From Deltaproteobacteria bacterium (GTDB lineage: Bacteria > Lernaellota > Lernaellaia > JACKCT01), in assembly GCA_027493875.1 (NCBI GenBank), contig JAOSJX010000010.1, forward strand, positions 1 to 62,662: a stretch of 62,662 bases of DNA, in the 5' to 3' direction. The notes below the pieces were generated by a model. The model ran no database searches, had not been told where the DNA came from, and saw nothing but the letters and a program-made list of their open reading frames with translations. Position numbers and translations under genes: made by a program. How positions within the stretch are numbered: the first letter of the stretch is position 1; each line of letters starts with the position of its first letter. This document shows, one piece after another, positions 45,909-59,066 of this stretch.

Positions 45909-47163
45909 ATGAACGCGTTCGGTGATCTTCTTCCGCGGCTGCGTTACGTGGAAACCATTCCGGTCGACGTCGACGGGCGCAAGCTCGTCGCCGTCAAAGA
46001 TCCGCAGCGCTACGCCACCGCCATGCTCACCGTCGAGCAGGGCGCGCTCTACATCCTTTCCAAATGCGACGGACGCACCACCCTCGGCGATCTCGCGCGC
46101 GAATGGGAAGAGCAAACCGGCCGGCCGCTGCCCGCGGAGGACGTCGCGCGGCTCATCAAAGTGTTCGACGACCACTTCTTTCTCGAAACGCCGCATTTCG
46201 ATGCGCACAAACGCGCGGTGGATTCGGCGTGGATGAACGCGCCGATCCGGCCGAGCACGCTGTTCGACTACGCCGAACCCGGCAAGGAGAAGGAGGCGTG
46301 GGATGAATTGCGCCGGATGATCAACGATTTCTACCGCGCCGCCGGCCATCCGCCGGGTCCGGAAATCGTGTCCGAAAAACGCACCGCGAAAATCCTCGTC
46401 GCCCCGCACATCGACTATCAGCGCGGAGGAAAGGTCTGGGCGGCGGCCTACGGCGAGTTCGCGCGGTCGTTCACGGGCCGCCGCGTCATTATTCTCGGCA
46501 CCAACCACCAGCCGCATAAACTTCCGGTCTCGATGACGGCCAAAAATTTTCAAACGCCCTTCGGTCTCCTGTTGGTCGACGAGGAGCTGTCCTCGCGCAT
46601 CGCCGCCGCGCTGCCCTTCGATCCCTACGAGGACGAGCTGCCGCACCGCGTGGAGCACTCCGTCGAGCTGGCCGCCGTGATGCTCGCGTACCTGCGGCCG
46701 GATATCCGCATCGTGCCGGTCTTGCTCGGCGGCGCGCAGCACCTCGTCGACGGAAAGGACGACCCGGAAACCGACGAAGCCTTTCTCGCCCTCGCCGAAG
46801 CTGTGCCGCGATATTTTGGACGACGAAGGCGACGACGTGGCGCTGATCGCCTCGGTCGACCTCGCGCACGTCGGACCCATGTTTCAGGACGCGTTTCGCA
46901 TCGATAAGGAAAAGGCGGAGATCAACCGCGCGCGGGACTTGGAAATGCTGGCGCCGCTCACGCGCGGCGAACCCGAGGGTTTCGTCCAGTTCATCGCCGA
47001 GGAAAAGGACGTGCGGAAAATTTGCGGCTTCACGCCGCTCTACGTCGCCTCCACCGCCGGCGAGCAGCCTTTCGAACTCATCGCGCACGACCAATGGGTG
47101 GACCCGGACGGCGAGGGCCTTGTCAGCTACTGCGCCATGATCGCGCATCGCGCCGAGCAATAA
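45909..47163 (+). CDS. Memo-family protein (AmmeMemoRadiSam B-like) with PqqD-like N-terminus
   Basis: About 415 residues with one frame break near 46810. The N-terminal 110 residues (LVAVKDPQRYATAMLTVEQG, ILSKCDGRTTLGDLAREWEE, DVARLIKVFDDHFFLETPHF) resemble a PqqD-type wing domain. The C-terminal part is Memo-like: KILVAPHIDYQRGGKVWAAA, RVIILGTNHQPHKLPVSMTA, LPHRVEHSVELAAVMLAYLR, then ALIASVDLAHVGPMFQDAF and EGLVSYCAMIAHRA. The histidines match metal-site positions of the Memo fold (related to class III dioxygenases). Its usual partners (AMMECR1-like and the radical SAM protein) are not beside it. Confidence 0.8.
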
Positions 47164-47400
47164 TCCTTTCTCATGTAGAATCGTAAAACAGCGGAATTTC
47201 CGTAATATATCGGTGCGTCTCATGCGGCTAAAAAAGCGCCGAAAACCTGTCGAAAACCGCCTCCGAAAAATAAATATCCACCAATAAATTGAATACTTAC
47301 ACCGCGGACTCAGGGTCGCCCGCGCCGGGTTCAGCGCGTGGGCATACGGATTGCTCAAATATCTCACGACCCGAAACGAACGTGTTTTAGGGGAGGCGAT
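47164..47400. other. Intergenic region before the large poly-Asp protein
   Basis: About 240 bases, AT-richer in the first half, with the repeated motif GAAAACC (twice, near 47238 and 47252, and a partial third copy). No riboswitch consensus recognised. GGGGAGG just before ATG 47401 is the ribosome site. Confidence 0.4.
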
Positions 47401-49172
47401 ATGAATACCCTGAAAAGCGCAACTGCGGGCGTGACCGGCACGACCTTAAGGCTCCTCGTGTATCTGGCCTTGTCGGCGGCGCTGTATCTCCTTATCGCGG
47501 CGTCCGGCTTCTCGAATTGGGGCAAGGATTTCGCCTGGGCGTGGCATGGACCGCGCCTGACCGCGATGTATCCGGACGAGTCGCGCAACCGCTGCGTCGT
47601 CAACACGGACATTTACGGCTCCGGATTTTCCGAGCCCTATGTTTTGCGTCTCACGCAAAACTGGCGCGTCATCCCGGCGCAGAACATCGTGGTCGTCGAC
47701 TCGACGCACATCAACGTCGATTTCGACTACCGCGGCGTCAGTCCGGGACGTTACGACCTGGAAATCGAAACCGACGACGGCGCCGACATTCTCGCCAAGC
47801 CGATGCTCGTCAAGGGCCCGGGCGACCCGCATCGGGACTACTGCAACGGCGACGGCGATGATGACGGCGACGACGATGATGACGGCGACGACGATGATCA
47901 CGGCGACGACGATGATGACGACGATCACGGCGATGATGACGACGACGACGATTGCCGGGACGACGATCAGGGCGACGACGATGACGACGACGACGACGAT
48001 GATGATGATGACGATGACGACGGCGATGACGACGCGTGCTGGGGACCACGAAACGGCCGTGGACGTCTATCTCGAAGGCAGCACGTGGAACTATCCGCGC
48101 AACCTGAATGGTTACACCTGCTCGGACCGCAACGAATCCGCGCGCGAGGTCGTCTATAAATTCCAGACGAATCAGCGGTGCGTTATCGTGGCGGACGTGG
48201 AAGAGGCCAGCTTCGACGCCGACCTCTTCCTGCTCGGCAGTTGCAGCGATCCGGGAAGCTGCCTGGCCTGGGGCGACCAGACGCTCGAATCCGAATGCCT
48301 CGAACCGGGGACGTACTATCTGACCGTCGATTCCGTCGGGAACGACGCGGGGCACTACGACGTGACGCTCGACTGCGAGCCCTGCGTCGATCCGACGACC
48401 ACCACGACCACGTCCACCACGACGACCACGACGACGTCGCAGCCGACCACCACCACGACCACGTCGACGTCCAGCTCCACCACGACCTCGTCGAGCAGCA
48501 CGACCACAACGAGTTCGTCCTCCACGACGACCTCCTCATCGAGCACGACCACCACCAGTTCGTCGTCCACGACGACCTCGTCGTCGAGCACGACGACGAG
48601 TTCGTCCTCCACCACCACGACGACCACGCCGACGACGACGTCCACGACCACGACGACCGAACCGCCCGCCGATGACGACGCCGACGACGATGCCGACGAT
48701 GACGCCGATGACGATGCCGGTGACGACGATGCCGAGAGATGACGACGCGGACGACGACGCGGCGGACGATGACGCCGATGACGATGCCGGTGACGACGAT
48801 GCCGGTGATGACGACGCGGCGGACGATGACGCCGATGACGACGCTGACGACGACGCGGCGGACGATGACGCCGATGACGACGCTGACGACGACGCGGCGG
48901 ACGATGACGCCGATGACGATGCCGATGACGACGCCGATGATGACGTTTCGGACGACGATGCCGACGACGATGCGACGGACGACGACGCCGACGACGACAC
49001 CGCGGCGGATGACGATACATCGGTGGGCGACGATGACACGGCCGACGGCGACCCCAACGACTATGACACCGACGACGATTCCGGATTCGGCAGCGGCGAC
49101 GACGATGAGGAAGACCTTCCGGTCTTCGGCAATCAAACCAGTTCCGACAACGCCGGCGGCTGCGGCTGCTGA
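47401..49172 (+). CDS. Large secreted protein with poly-Asp and Thr/Ser stalks, frame-broken
   Basis: About 590 residues. N-terminal membrane/signal segment LLVYLALSAALYLLIAASGF, then a beta domain (LTAMYPDESRNRCVVNTDIY, VDSTHINVDFDYRGVSPGRY), a long Asp/Gly stretch, and after a break near 48045 a pre-peptidase-like domain (AVDVYLEGSTWNYPRNLN, RCVIVADVEEASFDADLFLL, GTYYLTVDSVGNDAGHYDVT). Then a stalk of about 85 Thr/Ser residues and, after a break near 48730, about 140 residues of DDDA/DDDD repeats, ending GNQTSSDNAGGCGC. The terminal GGCGC resembles the Cys motif of MYXO-CTERM tails, but no membrane helix or Arg cluster follows. Probably a surface-exposed adhesin or stalk protein. Followed by a terminator. 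Confidence 0.68.
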
Positions 49173-49194
49173 GCTCCTCACCGCGACAAAACGG

Positions 49195-49227
49195 GCCGGG
49201 AAGGCGACTTCCCGGCTCTTTTTATTT
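49195..49227 (+). terminator. Rho-independent terminator
   Basis: Perfect 9-bp stem GCCGGGAAG / CTTCCCGGC with loop GCGA, then TCTTTTTATTT. It closes the transcript of the large poly-Asp gene. Confidence 0.9.
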
Positions 49228-49330
49228 GCCGTTTTCGAAACGGCGGGGCGGTGCCGAAGAGCGTTTCGCGTGCTTGGCCTTTGGGACCTTTCATGCTAAG
49301 GGATAGGTCCCCTTCCGGGAGGGAGGGCGG

Positions 49331-49351
49331 CGTCCCGCTTGAAGCGGGACG
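49331..49351. promoter_or_regulatory. 21-bp palindrome upstream of parA
   Basis: CGTCCCGCTT-G-AAGCGGGACG, a perfect palindrome with 10-base arms, 72 bases before the parA start. It could be an operator or an RNA stem; it is not the canonical parS sequence. Confidence 0.5.
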
Positions 49352-49423
49352 AACGTCTCATGCACGCGCGTCTTTTCCGCAGCGGCCTGACCGAGTAAGC
49401 GTATTCGTCGTCCCGGAGTGCCC

Positions 49424-50212
49424 ATGGCCAAGGTCGTCAGCCTCGCAAACCAAAAAGGGGGCGTCGGCAAGACGACGACGGCCATCAATCTGGCGGCCGG
49501 GTTGGCGTTGTCGCGGCGCAAGGTGCTTCTGGTGGATGCCGATCCCCAGGGCAACGGCTCAGCCGGCCTCGGGATTCCCCCCGCGGAGCGCGCGCCGGGA
49601 TTATACGAGGCCATGATCGGCCGCGTCCCGGGGCGTGAAGTCGTTCGTCATACGCCGACCGGGCGGCTCGATGTGATCCCGTCGACGCGCGATCTCATCG
49701 GGTGCGAAGTGGAATTTGTGGGCTTGGACGACCGCGCCGAGTATCTCGGCCGGGCGCTCGCGCCGCTGCGGGACGACTACGAGTTCATTCTCGTGGACTG
49801 CCCGCCGTCGCTGGGGCTGTTGACCGTCAACGCGCTCACGGCGTCGGACGAGGTGCTGGTGCCCTTGCAGGCCGAGTATTACGCGCTCGAAGGGTTGTCC
49901 CAGCTTTTGGAGACCGTGGACTTGGTCACGCGCACCTACAACCCGCGCCTCGCGATCGGCGGCATCCTGCTCACCATGATGGACCGCCGCACCAATCTCT
50001 GCCGCCAGGTGGAGGAGGAAGTCCGCAAACACTTCGGCGGCAAGGTCTTCGACACGGTCGTCCCGCGCAACGTGCGTTTGTCGGAGGCGCCGAGTTTCGG
50101 GCAGACGATCTTCGCCCACGATATCCGCTCCGCCGGCGCCGAGGCCTACCTCGCGCTCGCGCGCGAGTTCATCAAACGCCACGACGCCGCCCGGCGGGGA
50201 GGCCGCGTCCGC
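49424..50212 (+). CDS. parA: Chromosome-partitioning ATPase ParA (Soj)
   Basis: Deviant Walker ATPase that moves ParB-parS complexes. The N-terminus VVSLANQKGGVGKTTTAINL contains the KGGVGKTT motif; LLVDADPQGN and FILVDCPPSLGLLTVNAL are the A' and Walker B regions. About 263 residues. In the given sequence the frame continues without a stop into ParB, so the pair reads as a single 539-residue protein. An ATGA sits at the parB start, as in a normal four-base overlap, and a single missing base upstream would restore it; I therefore annotate two genes. ATG at 49424 is preferred over GTG 49418. Confidence 0.92.
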
Positions 50213-51105
50213 ATGAGCAAGCGTCCCGCCCTCGGCAAGGGCCTCTCGGCCATCATCGACGTCGCCAAACCGAAAGCGGTGCCCGCGCCCGCGGCGGAAT
50301 CCGGGCCGCGCGCCGTTGAGTTGCCTTTTGATAAGGTGGTGCCGAACCGCCATCAGGCGCGCCGCGCCTTCGACGACGCGTCCCTCGCCGAGCTCGCCGA
50401 GTCGATCAAGCGCGCGGGCATCATCCAGCCGCTGGCGGTGCGTCCGCTCGGCGACGGATCGGGGCGTTTCGAACTCATCGCGGGCGAGCGCCGCTTCCGC
50501 GCCGCCTCCCTCGCCGGGCTCAAGACCGTTCCAGCGGTCGTCATCGAAACCGACGAGGTCGGCCTGTCCGTGCTCTCGCTCATCGAGAACGTGCAGCGCG
50601 AAAACCTCAATCCCATCGACGAGGCCGAGGGGCTCCAGGCGCTCCTCGACCACTTCAGTCTCACGCAGGAAGACATCGCCGCGCGCTTGGGCAAGAGCCG
50701 GAGCGCGGTGGCGAACAGCGTGCGCCTGCTGCAGTTGCCGGAGAAGGTGAAAAACGCCGTCGCCGCCGGGGAGCTAAGCGCCGGTCACGCGCGGGCCTTG
50801 CTCGCCCTGCAGGAGACCGCGGCCATTCTCGGCGCGTTTTACGACGTGGTCGCCAAAGGGCTGTCCGTGCGCCAGACCGAGGCGCTCGCCGCCCGCGGCG
50901 CGAAACGCCGGACGGCGCGCGCGAAAACGCCCGGCGTCAAAGACCCGAATCTGAACGATTATCTGTCACGGTTGTCGGAACACTACGGAACGAAAGTGAC
51001 GCTGGCCGGCGGAAAGGAGAAGGGCAAAGTGGAAATCCACTAAGCTTCTCCGGCGAGGACCGCGATCGGGTGCTCGGTCTGCTCGGCGGCGCCATGAACG
51101 GATAA
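50213..51105 (+). CDS. parB: Chromosome-partitioning CTPase/DNA-binding protein ParB (Spo0J)
   Basis: Binds parS and spreads along DNA using CTP. MSKRPALGKGLSAIIDVAKP is the canonical N-terminus. The ParB/Srx domain has IKRAGIIQPLAVRPLGDG, FELIAGERRFRAASLAGL (GERRFRA motif) and SVLSLIENVQRENLNPIDEA (ENxQRxxL); the HTH follows in HFSLTQEDIAARLGKSRSAV. The present frame stops at 51043 after KVEIH, but the adjacent frame continues FSGEDRDRVLGLLGGAMNG and ends at 51105, the normal C-terminal dimerisation helix; so one base is probably missing near 51040. Confidence 0.93.
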
Positions 51106-51160
51106 CAAAAGAATTGAGCGATCGGGCCCGCGCGGCCCGGGGGAAAGGAGGATCGCGGAC

Positions 51161-51610
51161 ATGGTCGAGGAAATGGGGGGATTCCCCAAGGACGTCAACG
51201 CCTTCATCGGCAAGAACAGCGAGTTCGTCGGCAAGCTGACCTTCGACGGCACCGTGCGCATCGACGGAAAGGTCGAGGGCGAGATCTTCTCGAAGGGCAC
51301 GCTCATCATCGGGCCGGGGGCGCAGATCGAGGCCACCGTCAACGTGGACGTGGTCATCATCTCGGGCAACCTGCACGGCGACGTTAACGCGAAAAAGCGC
51401 ATCGAGATGCGCGCGCCGGGCAAGCTCTACGGCAATATCGCGACGCCGCAACTCGTGGTGGAGCAGGGGGTCATCTTCGAGGGCAACTGCCGCATGGAAA
51501 ACGTGGCGTCGGAAGCGGCGAAGGACGAAAAGCCCGCCGCGAAACCCGCGCCCGCGGCTCCGGCGCAGGGAACGCTCGGATCGATCAAGGGCGGCGACCA
51601 CAAGGACTGA
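51161..51610 (+). CDS. Bactofilin
   Basis: Polymer-forming cytoskeletal protein of 149 residues. The beta-helix core is evident in NAFIGKNSEFVGKLTFDGTV, RIDGKVEGEIFSKGTLIIGP, IEATVNVDVVIISGNLHGDV and RIEMRAPGKLYGNIATPQLV, followed by a disordered Ala/Pro tail. In myxobacteria bactofilins sit beside parAB and help position the partition apparatus, and here it directly follows parB. A strong GGAAAGGAGG site precedes ATG 51161. Intact frame. Confidence 0.93.
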   Translation: MVEEMGGFPKDVNAFIGKNSEFVGKLTFDGTVRIDGKVEGEIFSKGTLIIGPGAQIEATVNVDVVIISGNLHGDVNAKKRIEMRAPGKLYGNIATPQLVVEQGVIFEGNCRMENVASEAAKDEKPAAKPAPAAPAQGTLGSIKGGDHKD

Positions 51611-51655
51611 GCGCCGCGCGTTTCGTCTCGTATTTCGACGCATAGGATTTCGGCG

Positions 51656-53129
51656 ATGTTCCGGAAAACATGCGCGGCGGTCCTCCTGATCGGGTTGATC
51701 GCCGCATTGATAGCGCTGCCGGCCACCGCGTCGGCGGAAGAGGGCGGCGAGGGTCACGGGCGGGATCTGGGAAAAATCCTGCCGCTGTGGAGCGCGATTC
51801 CCTTCGCGGGGATTCTCCTTTCCATCGCGCTGTTTCCCCTGCTCGCCCCGCATTTCTGGCACCGCCATTTTCCCAAGGTGAGCGCGTTCTGGGCCCTCAT
51901 CTTCGCGGCGCCGTTCCTCGCCTTTTTTCAAAGGCGACGCGCTGCACGCGATCTGGCACATCATGGCGCTGGACTTCGTGCCGTTCATCATTCTCCTCGG
52001 CGGCCTGTTCACCGTCGCCGGCGGCATCGTCGTGCGCGGCAGCCTGCGCGGCAGCCCCGCCGTGAACTTCGTCATCATCCTCATCGGCACGCTCATGGCC
52101 TCGTGGATCGGCACGACCGGCGCGGCCATGGTCATGATCCGGCCGCTTTTGCGCGCGAACGCGTGGCGCAAGCACCAGGTCCACGTCATCATTTTCTTCA
52201 TTTTTCTTGTCGCCAACATCGGAGGCAGCCTGACCCCGCTCGGCGATCCGCCGCTTTTCCTGGGCTTCCTTCACGGGGTCTCGTTTTTCTGGACCATGAA
52301 GAACATTTTGCTGCACACCGTCGTCATCGCCGGGATGGTGCTCGCCATCTTCTACGCGATGGACACGTACTACTATAAAAAGGAAACGCCGCCGCCCGAC
52401 GACGGGGTGAAAGAACCGCTTCGCGTCGAGGGTCTGCTCAACTTTCTGTTTCTCGGCGGGATCGTCGGCGCCGTGCTCATGAGCGGCATGGTCGAGTGGG
52501 GCACGATCCCGATCGGCCTGGGCATTCACGAAAACGCCCAGAACCTCGTGCGCGACCTGTTCATCGTCGCCATGGCCGTCGCGTCCTGGGTCACCACGAA
52601 AAAGGCGCTGCGCGAGGCGAACGAATACACCTGGGGCCCCATCCTCGAGGTCGCCTATCTCTTCGCTGGCATCTTCGTGACCATCATCCCCGCGCTTGCG
52701 ATTTTGCGCGCCGGGGAGGAGGGCGCGCTCGCGTTTTTGATTCGCGCCGTCAACACCCCCGCCCGCTATTTCTGGGCGACGGGAATTCTGTCGAGCTTCC
52801 TCGACAACGCGCCGACTTATCTGACCTTCTTCAACGCCGCCAACGGCCAACTCTATCCCGGCATGCCCGAAGCGCAGGCCGTCGGCTACCTGATGGGCCA
52901 CGTCGAGGGCACGAATTTCCCGAGCGGCGCCGTGTTTTTGGAAGCCATCAGCGCGGGCGCCGTCTTCATGGGTGCGAACACCTATATCGGCAACGCGCCC
53001 AACTTCATGGTCAAGTCGATCGCCGAGGAAGCGGGGGTTCCCATGCCGAGCTTTTTTGGCTATATGCTCAGGTTCTCGATGCCCGTGCTCATCGTGGTCT
53101 TCATCCTGACAACCTTCATTTTTTACTAG
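51656..53129 (+). CDS. Sodium/proton antiporter-like transporter (CitMHS_2/NhaD-like)
   Basis: Polytopic membrane transporter of about 490 residues, one frame break near 51935. After a signal-like first helix (AAVLLIGLIAALIALPATAS) come LPLWSAIPFAGILLSIALFP, HIMALDFVPFIILLGGLFTV, VNFVIILIGTLMASWIGTTG, HVIIFFIFLVANIGGSLTPL (the SLTPLGDPPL signature of ion-transporter-superfamily hairpins), then FWATGILSSFLDNAPTYLTF (the matching NAPT hairpin) and EAISAGAVFMGANTYIGNAP. It likely exchanges Na+ for H+. Placement between bactofilin and ATP synthase genes suggests coupling of the ion gradient to this operon, but that is inference. Confidence 0.83.
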
Positions 53130-53140
53130 GGGACCGAGCC

Positions 53141-53728
53141 TTGGACAGGCCGTACGTCGAGATCGTTTTCGAGGGATCGCCGGAGGGGGTTAAGGCCCTC
53201 GTGGGCGATCTGGTCCGCGAACTCGGACGCGATACGGAGTACGTCTATCTCTCCCGCGAAGTCGGCATCGAAGGAACCTCGCGCATCCACCGGTTTCTCG
53301 CCAAGGCGCACGTCGCCACGGACCACGTGCACCTGCTGGTGCCGGCCGAACATTTCCCCGTTTTTCGCGCCGCGCCGCTCGGCGATCTGAAAATCATCGC
53401 CGCGCACGAGGTCATCGAAAAGCACTTTGATTTTTCGTTCGAATGCTATAACAGAGACCACGCGGCGGTCATCAAAAAGATCTTTTCGGATCTGCCGGAA
53501 GGCGTCGCGCTCGAGGGTTTCTCGCCGCGCGAGTTGGAGGACGAGTCCGCCAAGGGCGCGGAGCTTTATTCGCCCACGCACGACTACGAGTTCACCGGCA
53601 AGGGAACGGCCAAAGGGCCGGTCCGCGGGCTGCTTGCCCTCAAAAAAGCCGCCCAGGACGAGCCGCTGATCGATGTCGGCGAGGTTCGCATCGTGCTCGG
53701 CAAGGATCTGTTGGACGGAGACGCGTGA
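53141..53728 (+). CDS. Conserved hypothetical protein upstream of the ATP synthase operon
   Basis: 196 residues, intact, TTG start with an AGGGGACC site. Soluble, charged: PYVEIVFEGSPEGVKALVGD, RIHRFLAKAHVATDHVHLLV (two closely spaced His), then IIAAHEVIEKHFDFSFECYN and DYEFTGKGTAKGPVRGLLAL. No enzymatic motif recognised. It is packed against the antiporter stop and the b'-subunit start, indicating a shared transcript. Similar small genes occur between bactofilin and atp genes in some deltaproteobacteria, as I recall. Confidence 0.6.
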   Translation: MDRPYVEIVFEGSPEGVKALVGDLVRELGRDTEYVYLSREVGIEGTSRIHRFLAKAHVATDHVHLLVPAEHFPVFRAAPLGDLKIIAAHEVIEKHFDFSFECYNRDHAAVIKKIFSDLPEGVALEGFSPRELEDESAKGAELYSPTHDYEFTGKGTAKGPVRGLLALKKAAQDEPLIDVGEVRIVLGKDLLDGDA

Positions 53729-53729
53729 G

Positions 53730-54162
53730 ATGAACGAGCAACTCATTCCGAACATCACGCTGGTCTACCAGTTGATTGTCTTTTTGCTGTTGGCGCTTTT
53801 TCTGACCAAGGCGTTGTTCGAGCCGATGCTCAAAGTCTTCGACGCCCGCGAAAAAAGCGCACCAGGAACCCGAGCGCCGCGCACAGGAACTGGCCGCCGA
53901 GGCCCGCGAAGCGCGCGAGAAGTACGAAACGATTTTCAAGAACGCGCAGGCGACCGCCGAAAGCGTTCGCCAGACCCTGATGAAAGATGCGCAGGAAACG
54001 CAGCGCCAGACGATGGACGAAGCGCGCCGCCGCGCCGAGGAAACCGCGTCCGCCGCGCGGGCGCAGATTAATGAAGCGCGCGAACGTCTCGCGGTGGAGC
54101 TTCCGCGTCAGGCGGACCGGCTCGCCGCGCGCCTCGCCGATAAGTTGTTGGGACGCGGATGA
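53730..54162 (+). CDS. F-type ATP synthase subunit b' , frame-broken
   Basis: Peripheral stalk subunit of the bb' type, about 143 residues. Membrane anchor LIPNITLVYQLIVFLLLALF, the cytoplasmic coiled coil FEPMLKVFDAREK, then after a break near 53862 AQELAAEAREAREKYETIFK and RAQINEARERLAVELPRQAD. The paired b'/b arrangement is found in phototrophs and many deltaproteobacteria. Its stop overlaps the start of atpF (ATGATG). Confidence 0.85.
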
Positions 54163-54749
54163 TGCGAACGATGAAGCGATTCACCCCGCTGTTTTTTGCG
54201 GTCGCGGCGTTGGTGCTGGCCGCCGTGCCGGCGTTTGCCGCCGAAGAAGGCGCGCACGGCGGCCACGGCGGTTTTCCCACGGGACAGGTGGTCGCCACCG
54301 TCATCAATTTTCTGCTCTTCGTCGGCCTGCTCGTCTATTTCAGCAAAGCCGGCGTGCGCTTGTACTACAAGAAACGCAGCGAAACGCTGAACGAGGCCGT
54401 GCAAAAAGCCGAGGCGGCGCTCACCGAAGCGAAGGCGTTGCACGAGGAAGCCGCCGCGCGTCTGGCGCAGGCCGACGACGAGGCGCGGCGCATCGAGGAT
54501 AACGCGCGGCAGGCCGCCGAGGAGCACCGCCGCGAAATCATCGAATACGCCAAGCATCAGGCCGAGCGCATTCTCGCCGAGACCGAAGCGGGATTGCAGG
54601 CCGAAACGCGAAAGATGACCGAGGAGCTGATGCGCGAACTCTCCGAGCACGTCGTGGAGATCGCGCGCAAGCGCCTCGAGGAAAAAGCCGATGCGTCGGC
54701 GCAACGTTCGCTTGTCAACGATTATCTGTCGAAAGGGGGGGAGGCCTGA
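54159..54749 (+). CDS. atpF: F-type ATP synthase subunit b
   Basis: 196 residues, longer than usual owing to an N-terminal signal-like segment (FTPLFFAVAALVLAAVPAFA) followed by a second helix TGQVVATVINFLLFVGLLVY and a long coiled coil (KKRSETLNEAVQKAEAALTE onward). The extra signal peptide is a feature of b subunits in deltaproteobacteria. Intact frame; ends immediately before atpH. Confidence 0.88.
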   Translation: MMRTMKRFTPLFFAVAALVLAAVPAFAAEEGAHGGHGGFPTGQVVATVINFLLFVGLLVYFSKAGVRLYYKKRSETLNEAVQKAEAALTEAKALHEEAAARLAQADDEARRIEDNARQAAEEHRREIIEYAKHQAERILAETEAGLQAETRKMTEELMRELSEHVVEIARKRLEEKADASAQRSLVNDYLSKGGEA

Positions 54750-55283
54750 GTGTCGTCGGCCGCGGTCGCCAAACGCTGGGCCGGCGCGCTGTTGCGCATC
54801 GGCGTCAAGAAAAACGCCTTTGAACGTTACGGGCAGGAACTCGACGCGGTGGCGGGCGCGCTGGACGCGCATCTCGCCGTCCTCGCCGGTCCGCTCGTCA
54901 AGAAAGAGGACAAGAAAACCGCGCTCACGGAAGCGGGCGACGCCGCGGGTCTGTCCGCGGACGTGCGGCACTTCTTGATGCTGCTCGTGGACAAAGGCCG
55001 CCTCGCCGCCCTGCCGGCCATCGCGGCGGCCTACCGCGAGCTCGCCGACGAAGCGGCGGACAAAGTGACCGCGCACGTCGCGTCCGCCACGCCGCTCGAC
55101 GAAGCCGCCCTCGGGCAGCTTCGCGTCAAACTGCGCAAACGACTTGGAAAAAACGTCACGATCGAAACCGTCACGGACCCGAGCCTGATCGGCGGCCTGC
55201 GCACGCGGGTCGGATCGCTCGTCATCGACGGATCGCTCGCCGGACATTTGGAACGATTCGCCGGACAACTGGGGAAGGAATAA
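54750..55283 (+). CDS. atpH: F-type ATP synthase subunit delta
   Basis: 178 residues, GTG start directly after the atpF stop. N-terminal six-helix domain ([60 protein letters not shown]) and the C-terminal signature [31 protein letters not shown]. Links the stator stalk to the alpha3beta3 head. Intact. Confidence 0.94.
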   Translation: MSSAAVAKRWAGALLRIGVKKNAFERYGQELDAVAGALDAHLAVLAGPLVKKEDKKTALTEAGDAAGLSADVRHFLMLLVDKGRLAALPAIAAAYRELADEAADKVTAHVASATPLDEAALGQLRVKLRKRLGKNVTIETVTDPSLIGGLRTRVGSLVIDGSLAGHLERFAGQLGKE

Positions 55284-55287
55284 AAGG

Positions 55288-56814
<1,527 letters not shown>

Positions 56815-56837
56815 GGCCGAAGGCCGGGGAACGGATC

Positions 56838-57712
<875 letters not shown>

Positions 57713-57745
57713 AAACCGAGCCGCGACCGTGAGGAGCGAAAAAAT

Positions 57746-57780
57746 TCACTGGCCACTGGCCACTGGCTACTGACCACTGG
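57746..57780. repeat. Heptamer array inside the ATP synthase operon
   Basis: Five contiguous heptamers: TCACTGG, CCACTGG, CCACTGG, CTACTGA, CCACTGG, in the 75-base gap between atpG and atpD, ending 7 bases before the atpD ATG. Single-armed. The last bases (CTGGGGT) occupy the position of the ribosome-binding site, which is otherwise poor. Confidence 0.78.
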
Positions 57781-57787
57781 GGTAAAA

Positions 57788-59024
<1,237 letters not shown>

Positions 59025-59029
<5 letters not shown>

Positions 59030-59066
59030 GCCGGCAGCGCGCCGCCGGGCGTGTGTCCGGGCGCTA
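59025..59066. other. Compositional and taxonomic join 2
   Basis: The beta subunit is lost after FFVA (about 59029), and a CoxL-type gene on the minus strand ends normally (ALLNRGAAA, stop at 59064-59066) within 40 bases. The two genes would not be neighbours in any genome I know. The intervening sequence has no mobile element or repeat. Confidence 0.75.

Noticed and set aside
47164..47400. Possible riboswitch or small RNA before the large poly-Asp gene
   Set aside because: Only a repeated GAAAACC motif is visible; no conserved aptamer core or convincing stem set could be assembled by eye.
48390..48660. Regular ACGACC/TCGTCG repeats that might suggest a CRISPR array
   Set aside because: They are codons for a Thr/Ser-rich stalk in frame with a secreted protein; there are no spacers or constant repeats.
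48660..49130. GAC/GAT tandem tract as possible assembly artefact
   Set aside because: The tract stays in frame for Asp/Ala, includes varied codons, and similar stalks occur in three other exported proteins.
49300..49423. Canonical parS site near parAB
   Set aside because: No match to TGTTTCACGTGAAACA or a close variant; only an unrelated palindrome is present.
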